Shown: one piece after another, positions 50,601 through 60,900 of the stretch
Layout of the letters: each line of letters opens with the position of its first letter
How positions within the stretch are numbered: the first letter of the stretch is position 1
DNA from: Actinomadura coerulea
GTDB taxonomy: Bacteria; Actinomycetota; Actinomycetes; Streptosporangiales; Streptosporangiaceae
Assembly: GCF_014208105.1 (NCBI RefSeq)
Contig: NZ_JACHMQ010000001.1
Span: 2,666,001 to 2,730,000 of the forward strand
Direction of reading: 5' to 3'
DNA length: 64,000 bases
Made by a program: the position numbers and the translations under genes
The notes under the pieces: model-generated
What the model saw: only the letters and a program-made list of their open reading frames with translations
Told to the model about the DNA's origin: nothing
The model's database searches: none

Positions 50601-52939
50601 TCGGCGCGCAGCCGGCCAAGGCCGCCTCCGGCGGGATCGAAGAACTCCGCCGAGCCGTCCACGAAGTCGGGCATGAGGAACCCGGCGACGGGGCTGATGG
50701 CGTCGTCGGCCTCGACGGTGGAGCCGGCGGCGTCGGTGCGGCCGTCGGCCGCGACGTAGCGCAGGGTCACCCGGGCAGGGGCGGTGAAGCGCGGCGCCAG
50801 GACGAGGGTGCCCGGGTCGTCGTCGGCTGCGGCCGACGACGGGACGAGCGTCGGCGGTCCGGCGGAGCGGGCGCCCGAGGGCATCTCGACGACCTGGCCG
50901 TAGGTGTCCACCAGCCGCAGCCGGGTCAGCTTCGTCCGGCCCGCGCGCAGCGGTGGAGGCGGGGTGAGCAGCGGCGGGCGGGTGTCGCCGCCGACCAGGT
51001 CGCCCTGCCGCTCGCCGCGCAGCATGCTCATCAGGCCGTCCAGGCGGCCGCCGAGCAGGTCGAGCAGCTCGACGTCGGCGGGCGCGGCGGCGGGGCCGGC
51101 CAGGCCGGTGGCGACGGCCTTGCGCTGGGCGCGCAGGGTCGCGCCGGCCAGCACGGACGCGGGGCCGGCGGCCAGCGGCGCGCGGCCCTGGAACGTCCGG
51201 GCGGGCTCGGCCACCGCGGGCGGGGGCGCGCCTTCCAGGTCGGTGTCGCCGAGCCGCCAGCCGGTCGCGGCGAGCGGCTGGTAGCGCAGCTCCCAGTCGG
51301 CGTGCAGCGGGTTCCACGGGCGCGCGGGCGGAGTGACCGCGACCGGTGAGGGCAGCGCGCCGCCGTTGGCCGCCGGGGGCACCGAGGGGTCCCAGGTCGC
51401 CCACCAGTCGGTGCGGGCCAGGGCCGGGGACCGCTCGCCGCCGACGGGCAGCGGGGCCGAGCCGGGGTCCAGCGCGGCCAGCTCGACCAGCAGGTCCTGG
51501 CACAGCACGGGGACGCCGGTGCGCAGGACGCTCCCGTCCAGCCGCCCGGCGGGCGCGCCGCCGCTGCCGTCGGCGGCGGCGCCGAGGCTGGCGACCGTCT
51601 GGCCGCCGAGCCGGACGGTGAGCCGGGCGTCGCCCTCGAACCGGCCGTCGCCGCCGTGCTTGAAACTGCGGCCGCCGCCTTGGACGACCAGCACCGGGTC
51701 GGCCGCCTCGAACAGTCGGGGCCTGGCCCGCTCGACGCCGACGAACCGCCCGGCCACGGTGGTGCCCGCCGCGGCGGTTTCGGTTGCCGGCCGCGGGTCG
51801 GCCGCCTGCCAGATGGTCTCCTGGTGCGGGACGTCCGGGGCGGCGCCGAACCGCATCGCGTGCAGCGCGGCGGTCAGCCGCGACTCCCCGTCGGGGCTGG
51901 CGCCGCCGCCGGTGGCGCCGGCGGCCTCGCCGTCGGCTTGGGCGAGGAACGCGCGGACGGCGGTCAGCCGGGCGGCCCCGTCGCCGTCCTCGGCCGACAG
52001 CGCGGCCAGGGCGTCCACCAGGGACTCGGCCAGCGCCAGCCGGATCGCCTCCGGGTCGGGCCGGTAGTCGGTCTCGGCGGACAGGACGCCGCCCAGGTCG
52101 CCGTTCCAGCCGGTGCCGGGCCAGCCGATCGACACGGCGCTGCCGTGCAGCATGAGGCCGCTGGGCGTGGGCGCCAGCCCGTTGTACTGGTCGCCCGGCA
52201 GCCGCCAGCGCTGGTCGGCGAGGTGGTCGGTGAACGCCTTCCAGCCCGCGGGGCCGGCGCGGCGCAGGGGGTCGAGTTCGGGGTGGGCGTACCAGCCGCA
52301 GACCAGGTAGGCGACGGGCCCCTCGGCGTCGGTGAGGGGGTCGTGGAAACCGAGCCTGCCCTCGACGTTGTCGTAGTACGCCGCCCAGCCGAAGTCGCCG
52401 TGGCCGAGCGCGGTGAGCGGCTTGCCGGGCACCGCGCCGGGCGCGGGCGCGGTCCACTGCTCCAGCGGAGTCACCGTAGGCGGGGTGCCGGGCGCGGCCC
52501 CGGCGGCGTCCAGGATCCAGGCGCGGACGGCGCGGGGCCTCGGGCCCGCCTTGGCCGACAGCCTGGCCACCAGCCACCGCTCGGGCAGGGCGGGGAAGAC
52601 CACCGGCCCCGGCTCGCCGCCGGTGGGCGGCGCCTGCTCGGCGTGGGTGAGCGCGTCGGGGACCGCCCAGTGCAGGTAGGCGCCGGTGGCGCGGGGCGCC
52701 GCCCGGTCGGTGAACGGGTCGGCCTGGAGCATCTGGACCGCGTCGCCGCCGGGGACGGGCTCGCGCATGGCGGTGTCGGCCCACTGCGCCGGGCCGTCGC
52801 CGGCGCGCAGGGCCAGCACGTCCAGCGCGACCGGGACCAGCAGCCATGAGGCGGCGTCGGGCGCGGCGGCCGTGGTGAGGACCGGCTGTGATTCGTCCAC
52901 GTTCTCCCCCGGGGTGCGGCGTCCTGCGTTGCCGCTCAT
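47675..52939 (-). CDS. large protein with ricin-B lectin and NBR1-like Ig domains
   Basis: This is a 1,754-residue protein. Residues 1 to about 1,190 are beta-rich and unrecognised (early blocks DVLALRAGDG, YLHWAVPDALTH). Residues about 1,197-1,345 form a ricin-type beta-trefoil with QxW marks (NQQWAFR, LWQPVS, NQQWKIR). Two NBR1-like Ig domains follow (RVRNTGNSAWRPEAG and QNTGTAPWYWEMNH, each with the characteristic N-T-G and W), then another Ig-like module and a lysine/glutamate-rich tail. Lectin and NBR1-like domains usually bind sugars or surfaces outside the cell, yet there is no signal peptide or membrane segment. The ATG at 52939 overlaps the upstream stop (ATGA), and the stop overlaps the next gene. 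Function is unknown. Confidence 0.82.
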   Translation of the reverse strand: MSGNAGRRTPGENVDESQPVLTTAAAPDAASWLLVPVALDVLALRAGDGPAQWADTAMREPVPGGDAVQMLQADPFTDRAAPRATGAYLHWAVPDALTHAEQAPPTGGEPGPVVFPALPERWLVARLSAKAGPRPRAVRAWILDAAGAAPGTPPTVTPLEQWTAPAPGAVPGKPLTALGHGDFGWAAYYDNVEGRLGFHDPLTDAEGPVAYLVCGWYAHPELDPLRRAGPAGWKAFTDHLADQRWRLPGDQYNGLAPTPSGLMLHGSAVSIGWPGTGWNGDLGGVLSAETDYRPDPEAIRLALAESLVDALAALSAEDGDGAARLTAVRAFLAQADGEAAGATGGGASPDGESRLTAALHAMRFGAAPDVPHQETIWQAADPRPATETAAAGTTVAGRFVGVERARPRLFEAADPVLVVQGGGRSFKHGGDGRFEGDARLTVRLGGQTVASLGAAADGSGGAPAGRLDGSVLRTGVPVLCQDLLVELAALDPGSAPLPVGGERSPALARTDWWATWDPSVPPAANGGALPSPVAVTPPARPWNPLHADWELRYQPLAATGWRLGDTDLEGAPPPAVAEPARTFQGRAPLAAGPASVLAGATLRAQRKAVATGLAGPAAAPADVELLDLLGGRLDGLMSMLRGERQGDLVGGDTRPPLLTPPPPLRAGRTKLTRLRLVDTYGQVVEMPSGARSAGPPTLVPSSAAADDDPGTLVLAPRFTAPARVTLRYVAADGRTDAAGSTVEADDAISPVAGFLMPDFVDGSAEFFDPAGGGLGRLRADGTGATVWEDDPARPGRPGRLGADPADAIGHPALAGLASGVVEADRRGGPYDPTALSSLLKVIDTTWWTIDFTGEAGEEHLAMLLGHPVAVLRAELLVEVDDPAADPALGGIPIEVALGALDRFEDGLVGYLAGDDPGTLRVIDPAVLQAARESGDPLAERYVTGDPLIVRPGVPVPLTLLVAPNCQVHVRTGLLPAKAVGMRRSWVAEPLAKMTPTFRHGPVLADAEHRRLPLPADVHGTWTWLHRADPYTWAADEVTVLPPGGAGAAEGSPPVRAPRVEEGWLRLGLVDASWEQYAVRVDVEAVSQVPRIVPGSPIRRIGGSNGGRPWSLSAQNTMELIRSGRFDFWMQPRLNGHPAGMPQGDARQIRVVTDAEGRPALTTTTAGDLGDPLLTLPETGIPDIKIFDPSNPSTYEPKDGYRRYTLAARHSGQCLDVTGGAHVVDPYVPVITWPLHGGTNQQWAFRWHDHAYFTIAAWNSGLLLTAGALEKPDLSAVFQAPPQPGAPAATQLWQPVSTGDGHVVIYLKGTTRCLSVDGGPEWMENGMRTVVTEYQGLPNQQWKIRAVDIDTPLSDATAMSISVPQTMYTSQVETLAVRVRNTGNSAWRPEAGHALLPGGGFVQLVYIKANHSTERLTAIPVPSVVQPGQEVTITFPAAGGTSPATLTGSFRMGKVTMVGGIPGGVTETWGQPTPDRTITVAQVTATQLSATVAASMPPGTIVAGDSPYVWFTIQNTGTAPWYWEMNHRMINLHGASGDPLSPTDMSLGTNPVRPGETTSAGAQLHPDAPGTYQLRMQMAQTTPFGAMSPSYSVLVAGMVDVTQGNGAAFPTTWVQGYAASIRAVLNAAAPRAVPVTVRLGDGTVWGTTSVPKGSTVSPGVSLNLPVGRHTILVLCATQAITKEVRVLDPKETEKPEIEKIDPDKVAFKEKDREFPLTEDAGSGAPADGPGATPWISADDRPDVGGHLYDDGPESG

Positions 52940-53700
52940 TCGAAGACCTGCCGGTACGGGCGGCTCAGCAGCGCGGCGGCGAGCGGTCCCGGGCCGGCCC
53001 TGCCGCCTCGGCCCGGCTGCCTGGCCACATCGGCGGCCAGCTTGACGATGTCGACGGTCTGGGGCGCGCGCATCTGGACCGGGACGTTCGCCCCGGTCGT
53101 GTTCGGCGCCGGCGGGACGACCAGCCCCCCGGTCTGGGGGTCGACGTGGAAGCCGTGGCCCAGTTCGCGGTGCGGTTCCTCGATCCAGACCGCGGACGGC
53201 ACCTGCGGCCACAGCACCAGCAGCAGCGTGGGCGCCAGCGCCTCGAACCGCAGCGGCACGATCGGGTCGAGCCCCGCGGGCTTGGCGTCGCGCGGCGGCA
53301 CCGGATCGGCGAACGCCAGGATCTGCGTGGTCGGCCACCGCGCCACCAGGGTGGAGCGCAGCAGCATGCCCGCCGCGGGCCCCGAGGCGGCGGCGGTGCG
53401 CATCCTGCGCCGGTAGAGCTCGGTGTGCCGGGCGGCGAGCGCGCTCGCCCGGCTGCCCGTCCCGCCGACGCTCAGCACGCCCTCGGTCAGCGCCTCCAGC
53501 CATTCGCCGTCCACGATGAAGAAGCGGACCGACTCCTCGGGCAGAAGGGCCGGATCTGGGACGATGTGGTCGAACGGGATGCCCATCAACCGGTGGTAGC
53601 GGTCGATGGCCTCGGTGACGGCCTGCGGCGGCTCGCTGGCGCTCGGCCCCTCGGCCGCCGCCATGCCCCGCTGGAGCGCCGCGCGCCCTGCCTCGCTCAT
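52936..53700 (-). CDS. uncharacterised protein of the DUF6603 locus
   Basis: This is a 254-residue protein. An N-terminal helical part (about 1-60) leads to a segment FFIVDGEWLEALTEGVLSVG and a beta-rich remainder with LAPTLLLVLWPQVPSAVWIEEPHRE. It has no signal peptide, membrane segment or known motif. The final helix DIVKLAADVARQ is followed by a glycine/arginine linker and SRPYRQVFE. The ATG at 53700 overlaps the 403-residue gene's stop, and its own stop overlaps the 1,754-residue gene's ATG, so it is made in step with the large proteins and is probably a component of the same assembly. I do not recognise the family. Confidence 0.7.
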   Translation of the reverse strand: MSEAGRAALQRGMAAAEGPSASEPPQAVTEAIDRYHRLMGIPFDHIVPDPALLPEESVRFFIVDGEWLEALTEGVLSVGGTGSRASALAARHTELYRRRMRTAAASGPAAGMLLRSTLVARWPTTQILAFADPVPPRDAKPAGLDPIVPLRFEALAPTLLLVLWPQVPSAVWIEEPHRELGHGFHVDPQTGGLVVPPAPNTTGANVPVQMRAPQTVDIVKLAADVARQPGRGGRAGPGPLAAALLSRPYRQVFE

Positions 53701-54908
53701 GACCGTCCCTCCGCCTTGGTTCCGGCGTCCCGCGGGATCGCGCCGTTGGATGGGGCACCGTTGGCGCCGGGTGCCTCTGGCGGAGTCCCCTCGCGCCGGC
53801 CGTGCAGGCGGCGGACACCGTCGGGGACGCCCCACGGGTCGGTGGTCGCGCCCGACAGGCGCGCCACCGTCTCGGCCGCGACGTCGCCCGGGGTGGATCC
53901 GGCCGCGAACGCGGGCGGGCCCAGGCCCGACATCAGGTCGCGGCGGCGCCACTCGCTGAGCTCGCGGACCAGGGACCGGTCGGCGGCGGCCAGCAGCCGG
54001 CCGAGCGTGCGGGCGGTGGACAGGCTCACGTCCGTCTCACCCTCGGCCGCCGCGGCCGGCTCGTCGGCGACGCCCACGATCGGGCCCCGGTACAGGGCGA
54101 CGCCCGGCGTCCCGTCCCGGCGGATGTGGTCCAGGCGGGTGGGGTGCCCGGCCGACAGGCCGAACGCGGCCGCGTTCTGCGCGACGCCCGCCGCGACCTT
54201 CTGGAAGGTGCCCGAACTCCCGGACTTGAACGTCCAGTCGTGCAGCACCGGCAGAGTGACGGTCACCGGGACGCTGCCGCGGTCCAGGACGGCACCGTGG
54301 TCGGCCAGCGAGACCAGGCACATGTTGTAGGCATGGTTGGCGACCGGGAGGCGGCCGGTCATCACGACCGCGACCCATCCGTCGTCGTCGCGGGCGGTGT
54401 CCGGGCCGCCGGGGGCGACCTGGCGGGCGTGGCACAGCAGCGGCACCTCGGCCCGCAGGGGCAGCGCGGCCCGAGCCACGTCCGCGCTCATCGACACCGT
54501 GGTGTAGCGGGTGCCGTCCGGGGCGGCCACGTTGCGAGTGATGGTGGCCTCGTTGACGTCCAGTAGCAGCAGTGCCAGCCACGGGGTGCTGGTGGAGGGG
54601 GCCACCGCCTTCTCCCAGGGCAGGGTGCGTCGGCGCAGCACCACGTGCCCCAGTGTGGTGGTGTAGGCCCCCGCCGAGTCGGGCGGCGGGTACACCGAAA
54701 GGACCTCGCTGGGGTCCAGCCGGTACTTCGCCCCGGCCACCTTGACCCACCGGTCCTCGGTGAACACCTCCAGCGACTGCGCGCCCGCGTGGTCGGCGGT
54801 GGCGCTGTGCTCGACGGTGGTGGTCACCCGGACCCGGTAGGTGTCGTCGCGCAGTCCGGGGGCGACTCCGTCGTAGAAGTCGATCCGCCCGGGTTCCAGT
54901 TCGGTCAT
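53697..54908 (-). CDS. uncharacterised protein of the DUF6603 locus
   Basis: This is a 403-residue soluble protein with no signal peptide. The first 300 residues look beta-rich, with blocks DFYDGVAPGLRDDTYRV, RRRTLPWEKAV, TPWLALLLLDVNE and ANHAYNMCLVSLADH. The last 100 residues are a helical and disordered tail (LVRELSEWRRRDLMSG, then a proline/glycine-rich end). I cannot name the family. Its position directly after the giant gene with a 4-nt overlap, and its similar composition to the N-terminal part of the 1,754-residue protein (short W- and P-rich strands), suggest a structural partner. That is inference. Confidence 0.7.
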   Translation of the reverse strand: MTELEPGRIDFYDGVAPGLRDDTYRVRVTTTVEHSATADHAGAQSLEVFTEDRWVKVAGAKYRLDPSEVLSVYPPPDSAGAYTTTLGHVVLRRRTLPWEKAVAPSTSTPWLALLLLDVNEATITRNVAAPDGTRYTTVSMSADVARAALPLRAEVPLLCHARQVAPGGPDTARDDDGWVAVVMTGRLPVANHAYNMCLVSLADHGAVLDRGSVPVTVTLPVLHDWTFKSGSSGTFQKVAAGVAQNAAAFGLSAGHPTRLDHIRRDGTPGVALYRGPIVGVADEPAAAAEGETDVSLSTARTLGRLLAAADRSLVRELSEWRRRDLMSGLGPPAFAAGSTPGDVAAETVARLSGATTDPWGVPDGVRRLHGRREGTPPEAPGANGAPSNGAIPRDAGTKAEGRS

Positions 54909-57900
54909 TTCCGTCCCCCGTCGTTGTCGGCGGCGGCCCAGCGCGCCACGGCGGGCCCCGTCCCGGCCGCGGCGAGCGCCTGCCCTGCCGCCTCGTCCTC
55001 GCGTTGCGCGACCGCGTGCACCGCGACCGCGGACCAGCCGCCTGGCAGTTCCAGATCCACCTGCACCGGCGGGTCGGCGCCGTCCTCGCGGGACGGCACC
55101 TGGAGCAGCAGGCCCATCCCCGAGGCGGTGCGCAGGGCCTCGCCGCGGACGGTGCGGCCGTCGATGGTGACGGCGCCGTCCAGGTCGGCGGCGGCCCCGG
55201 CGGTGCCGTCGGCGCGCTCCACCAGGACCTGCACGACCGTGGTGGCCGCCGGCAGCAGCGTCCGGCAGCCGCCCCGGTTCCGCAGCAGGTCTCCGGCGCT
55301 GAGCAGGACGACCTGGTCGGGGGCGGCGGGCATCGGCACCGGGCCGTCCGGCAGCAGCGTGGCCCGCCCGGCGAGCGCCACACCCGGCAGCACCTGGACG
55401 ACGGGCGTCCCGACGTGCCAGCCCGGGGCCCCGGCGGGCAGGCCCGCCACGTCGCCGACCATGACGTGCGAGGTGCCCTCCGGCGGGGTGAAGGCCTCGG
55501 CCGCGGCGTCCACGACACGGTCGGCCAGCACGTGCCCGGACCCGGACACGCACACCACCCGCGCCTGGCCGTGCTCGACGGCCAGCCCCGCGCTCTCCCC
55601 AGCGGAGACGCGCCACACGTACCCCGCCTCGGGGGCCAGCGTCACGGCGTCGCCGGTCGCGGCGAGCGCGGCCGAGGGGGCCGGTGCGGGCCTGGACACC
55701 CGGCGTCCGCCGGGGTGCACCACCCCGATCAGCCTCGGCCCCGTAGCGGCCGGCGTCCGGCGGGTCCGGGCGGGCGGCGCCGGTTCGGCGGCCAGGGCCG
55801 TGGCCGCGCGGGCACGCCCGGCGGGCGCCCCGAACGGCAGCGGGGTGCTGACGGCGGTGATCTCGGGCCGGACCGTCACCGGGGCGCCGGTGGCGGCGGT
55901 GATGAAGTCCAGGTCGACGCCGCCGAGCGCGGGCAGGCCGTCCACGTGCTGCGGCTGGTCACCGGGCGCGGGGGCGGGCTGCCACAGCGCGGCCTGGAAG
56001 CCGCCCTGCCGCGGCGTCACCACCATCGAGTTCGGCTGGGCGCCGGTCGATCCGGTGACCGCGACCTGGTGGGTGACGCGGAAGTACGGCAGGACCTTGT
56101 TCCCGCACGGTGTCGGGTGCAGCGGGGCGGGCCCGCCGACGGTGATGCCGGTGAGCGGGACCGGGGTCTCGCCGACCTTGGCGCGCGTCGCCGGAATGCG
56201 GCTCTCGGTGCGCAGCCGCGCCGCCGCCTGGATCGGCCACGGGTCGGCCTGCGACCCGTCGGCCGGGTTCGCGCCGGTCGCGGCCGGGCCGGTGTCGGCC
56301 GCGGCGCCCGCCGAGACCGCCACCACCGCCGGGCCGGTGGGCCCGGCCAGGTAGCGGCGGCTGAACGCCAGCCAGGTCAGGTACGCCGGCGGGGGCGGCG
56401 CCGGGTCGCCGATGTGCACCGTCACCGAGGCGACCGCCAGGTCGACCCGGGCGCGGCCGTGCAGCGGCGGCCCCTCGACCTGGAGCGACACGCCCAGGCT
56501 GACACTGACCCGGATCGTCACACAGGCGATGAAGCACACCCGCAGCCGGAACGTCGCGCCGACCTCCACGCCCATGTCGACGCGGTAGTAGAACGGATCC
56601 CAGCCGAGCAGGACGTCCAGCCACGCGGTGAACCACAGCCGGACGATGTCGGTGTCGTAGGCGGCCTCGATCCGGCCGCCGAACATCATGAACCCGGGCA
56701 CGACGGCGAAGTACGCCTCGCCCTTGACCGAGACCTGCTTGGAGACCGCCCAGCGGATGCCGACGCGCGGCACCACCGGGAAGCCCTCGGGGTCGAACCA
56801 CGGCGAGTAGCCGCCGATGGTCAGCACGAACCGGCGTTCGCGGAACCAGATGACGAACGCGAAGCCGCCGGTGAGCTGGCAGTCGCGCGACAGCAGCCAG
56901 GAGTTGTCGGTGAGCTGGGCGCGGATGGACAGGAGGCTCTCGGTGGAGTCGAACCGGGCGTTGACCGCGAGCTCGACGTTGGCGATGGCCGGCCCGGCCA
57001 TCGGCAGCACCATGCGCGAGACGCCGAGCAGGCCGACCTGGAAGCCGCGGTCGAGGGCGGCGTAGGCGACCGCGCTGGTGTGCACCAGCTCGAAGCTGGA
57101 GAACCGCACCCCCGCCGCGACCCAGTGGCTGCCCCGGCGGGCCGGGGCGACCTTGCGCAGCGCGGCGAGCTGCGAGTCGGGGTCGCGGGGCTGCCCGACG
57201 CCGCCCTCCTGGACCGCCTGCACCAGCGGGAAGGACGCGGCGGCGATCGGGTCGGTGGGGACCACCAGCGCCCGGTTGTAGCCGACGCCGCCCGCCAGGC
57301 CCTCCACGAACAGGTAGGGCGGGCCACCCAGCGCGAACGGCAGCGCGACGAACACGAACAGCGAGGTGGCGCCGTCGGCGCCCTTGGAGTAGCCGCCGAT
57401 CGCGGTGAAGCCGCGGCCCGCCACGTCCACCGACAGCTCGCCGGTGTACTCGGCGACGCCGTCGGCCACGGTCCGGGTGAGCCCGCCGGCGACCCGCACC
57501 GAGGGCAGGTCCAGCGAGACCGCCAGGCCGTCCAAGCCGATCTCCCACTCACCGGGCTCGGCCAGGTCGTCCAGGGGGACCAGCAGCCGCAGCCCGTCCG
57601 GTCTGATCGACATGCCGGCCAGGGCGAGGCTGCCGTCGAAGAACAGCGCGACGGCGTCGGGGTGGGCGGCGTGCTCGGGGCCGGTGAGCTTGCGGTGCGC
57701 GAGGCCGAGCTGGTCCAGGTGCAGCGGGCCGAACGACTTCTGCACCGGCAGCCAGCGCGGCTCGGCGGCGTCGGTGCCGTTCAGCGCGACCTGCGGCCCG
57801 GCCGGGCCGGTGGCGACCACCACGTCGATCGGCGGGTTGGCCGGGGTGCCGTCGCCACTGCCGGGCGCCAGGATCCCGCCCGCGACCGGGTCGCTCGCGG

Positions 57901-60900
57901 GGCCCGGCGCGGCCAGCAGCGGCAGGCCCAGCCCGCCGAGCACGGCCGCCGCCCCCAGCGAGCCCGGTGTGGTGGAGCGGCGCGGGGTCCCGCCGACCGG
58001 CAGCGCGACCTCGGCGCGGACGAAGCCGGACGCGTGGCCGAGGCGGACGCCGCCGGCGTCGATGACGGCGGCGCCGTCGCGGCGCCGCACGGTCGCGCCG
58101 ACGCCGCCGAGCCGCAGTGCGGGAGCCAGGCCCGGCGCCGTCCCGGCGGTGTCCAGCAGCAGGAGCGTCACGCCGTTCTCGGCGGCCGGCCAGGCGATGC
58201 CCGTTCCGGCGGGCAGGCCCGCGTGCAGTCCGACCCGGTAATCCCCGGCGGTGATCTCGGCCTGGCCGGTGAGGCGCAGGCCCAGCAGGGTGCCGGAGCG
58301 GGCCAGCCCCAGTCCCAGGCCGCCCGGCAGCGGGACGGCGACGCCGTCCAACACGCCGAGCAGGTCCCGCAGCGCGGCCGCGGGGCCGGGCAGCGGCAGC
58401 AGCCGGTCCTGGTCGTCCACGACCTTGGCCGCGCGCAGCAGGTCCCGGGTGTTCTTGCCGGTGGGGCCGCCCCACAGGGGGCGCGACAGCCAGGTGTCGG
58501 CCGCCCGCATCATCAGCCGGGTCGCCAGCGGGACGACCCACGCCTGGGCGAGCCGGGCCGCGTCGGCGGCGGTGATCGCCGCCGGGACGGGGGCGAGCGC
58601 GACGACGACCTGGTCGTCGCCGAGCGGGCGCAGGGTGACGCGCAGCCGTCCGTCCGAGCCCGCCGACAGGTCCAGCCGGGGCGTCAGCACGATCCCGGCG
58701 CCGGTGTCCAGGCGGGTCGCGAGCCGGGCGGCGGCGGTGAAGGCCGTGCCGGAGCGGCCGACCGTCACGTCGGCGGTGACCCCGGCGCCGACCTGCCCGC
58801 CGGCGGGTGTCTGGAGGTTCAGGCCGGTCAGCCCGACCAGCAGGGCGGGCCGGGCCGAGGCGGGGACGGCGACGGCGTCGAGGACGAGGTTCCCGCCCCG
58901 GACCGGGGTGGACACCCGCAGCGCGCCGGGCGCGGGCGAGGAGACGATGCCTCCGAGCAGCCGGCCCAGCAGTGTGGCGGTGGCGCTCACCCCGGCGGCG
59001 GTGATGCCGTCCGGGGAACCCGGCGCCGCCCGGACCAGCCGGGCGAGCCGGTCGCCCCGGGCGGCGAAGCCGTGGCCGGGCCCCGCGGCGGGGTCGTAGA
59101 CGCCCAGTGCCGCGGCGACGGCGAGGGCGTCCGACAGCAGTGGGGAGGGCGCGGGCGACGCCGCCGCGGCGGTCAGGCCGTCCAGCACCTCGGGCAGCAG
59201 GCGCGCGGCCTGCGCCGCGACGAGCTCCGCGACCCCCTTGACGGCGGGCAGAAGGTGGACGGTGGTCTCCGCCCCGGAGAGGGTGAAGGCCAGCACCGGG
59301 CCGTCGGGGCCCTGCCCGGCGATGACGCGGACGCTCCCCCAGCTGCCCGGCAGCGGCAGGTCCACCTCCAGGGTGCCGCCGACGGCGGCGTGCCGGCCGG
59401 CGAGGGTGACCGCCGCCGACAGCGCCAGGGTGATCCCACTGATCGCGACGGGTGAGTTGGTGGCCAGGGAGAGCCTGGTCCCGCCTGCCGGGGCCGCGTC
59501 GGCCCGCACGATCAGGTTGCCGGGCAGCACCAGCGGCCGGGCCGCGTCGCGGGTCAGGCCGGCGGCGTCGGCGAGATCGGCCAGGACCCTGTTCAGCGCC
59601 GCCGGGTCGGGCGTTCCCGCTCCGGCGCCGCCCAGCAGGTTGTCCAGCAGCCAGCCCGCCGGGTCGTGCAGCAGCCGCGACAGCGCGGCGGCCGGGCCGA
59701 ACCCGCCGATGACCCGTTCGAGCAGGCCGGTCAGGCAGACGTCGGCGATCAGGCGCGGCACCACCGGGGCCAGCGCGGCGCGCAGCTCGGCGGGCCCGGC
59801 GTCCAGCGGCAGCGGCGCGTCCAGCCACGGCGCGTGCAGCCGGGGCGCGCCGGTCGGCCCCCGGTCCAGCCCGAGGCCGGCCAGGGACAGCGCGCAGTCC
59901 GCGGTCGCCGCGCCGCCGAGCTCGACCTCGCCGTCGCCGCGGAACCGGCCACCGGCCGCGGTGGTCTGCCCGGCGCCGGTGGTGCGGACCGCTACCCGCC
60001 ACGGGTCCGGGGCGACGACCAGCTCGACCGGCAGGTCCGGGGAGCGCCAGCGCCACGGCCCGGCCCCGGCCGCCGCGCCGGCGTCGCGGACCAGGCCGTA
60101 CAGGCCGGTACCGCGGTCCAGCAGCGGGACCAGCCGGGGCCCCAGGTAGGCGCCGGGGTCGGCGGCCAGCGCGGCGAACGCGTCGGCGATCCAGACCTTG
60201 CCCGACCCGTCGGTGCCGGTCAGGCCCAAGTCGGTGAGCAGGTTCAGGAACGCGGCCAGCTCGCCGCCGGCCGGGTCCTCCCGGCCGAGCGCGTCGATGA
60301 GGCGGGCCAGCAGCGGCGCGGCGCGCGGGTCGTCCAGGCCCGCGGCGTGCGACCAGCGGCCGCCGAGGGCGGCGTCGCGGAGCACGACGTCCAGAACCGG
60401 CGCGCCGAAGTCGCCGGGCACCGTGACGGTGGCCTCCAGGGTCCCGATCCGCGCCCCCGTCTCGGGGACGGCGCCGGTCTCGGTGTCCAGCAGCGGCCCG
60501 CCGACGCGGACCAGCCGGACCCGGGCGACCAAGCCGGCCCGCGGCGCCGGCGGCTCGGGCGCGCCGACCACGACCGGGACTCGGCCCAGGTCCAGCCGCA
60601 CGTCGGTCTCGACGGAGACCGCGCCGGCCGGCCCGGCGGGCTTGGGCAGCCCGATCCGCACCCCGTGGGCCAGGTGGGTGACCTGCTCACCGGGGGCGCC
60701 GGCGGCCGCGGCGCCCGCGACCAGGGCGGCCAGCCGCGTCGCCAGCGTGCCGCCGGGCAGCTCACCGGTGATGGCCAGGACGGGGATGCCGCGCACGTCC
60801 GGCGGTGTCGCCGGAACCGCGGCGAACCGGGCGGCGGGCAGCAGCCCTGGCCCCTCCACCGCGGCGGTCGTGGCGGGCAGTTCCCGCCCGTACGGATCGA

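Noticed and set aside
47025..52847. 1,940-codon minus-strand frame
   Set aside because: Its final 217 codons are the real ATP-grasp relative. The rest is the shifted frame of the 1,754-residue gene, rich in arginine and proline.
55004..59455. 1,483-codon plus-strand frame
   Set aside because: Antisense to the giant DUF6603-type gene; no domain and shadow composition.
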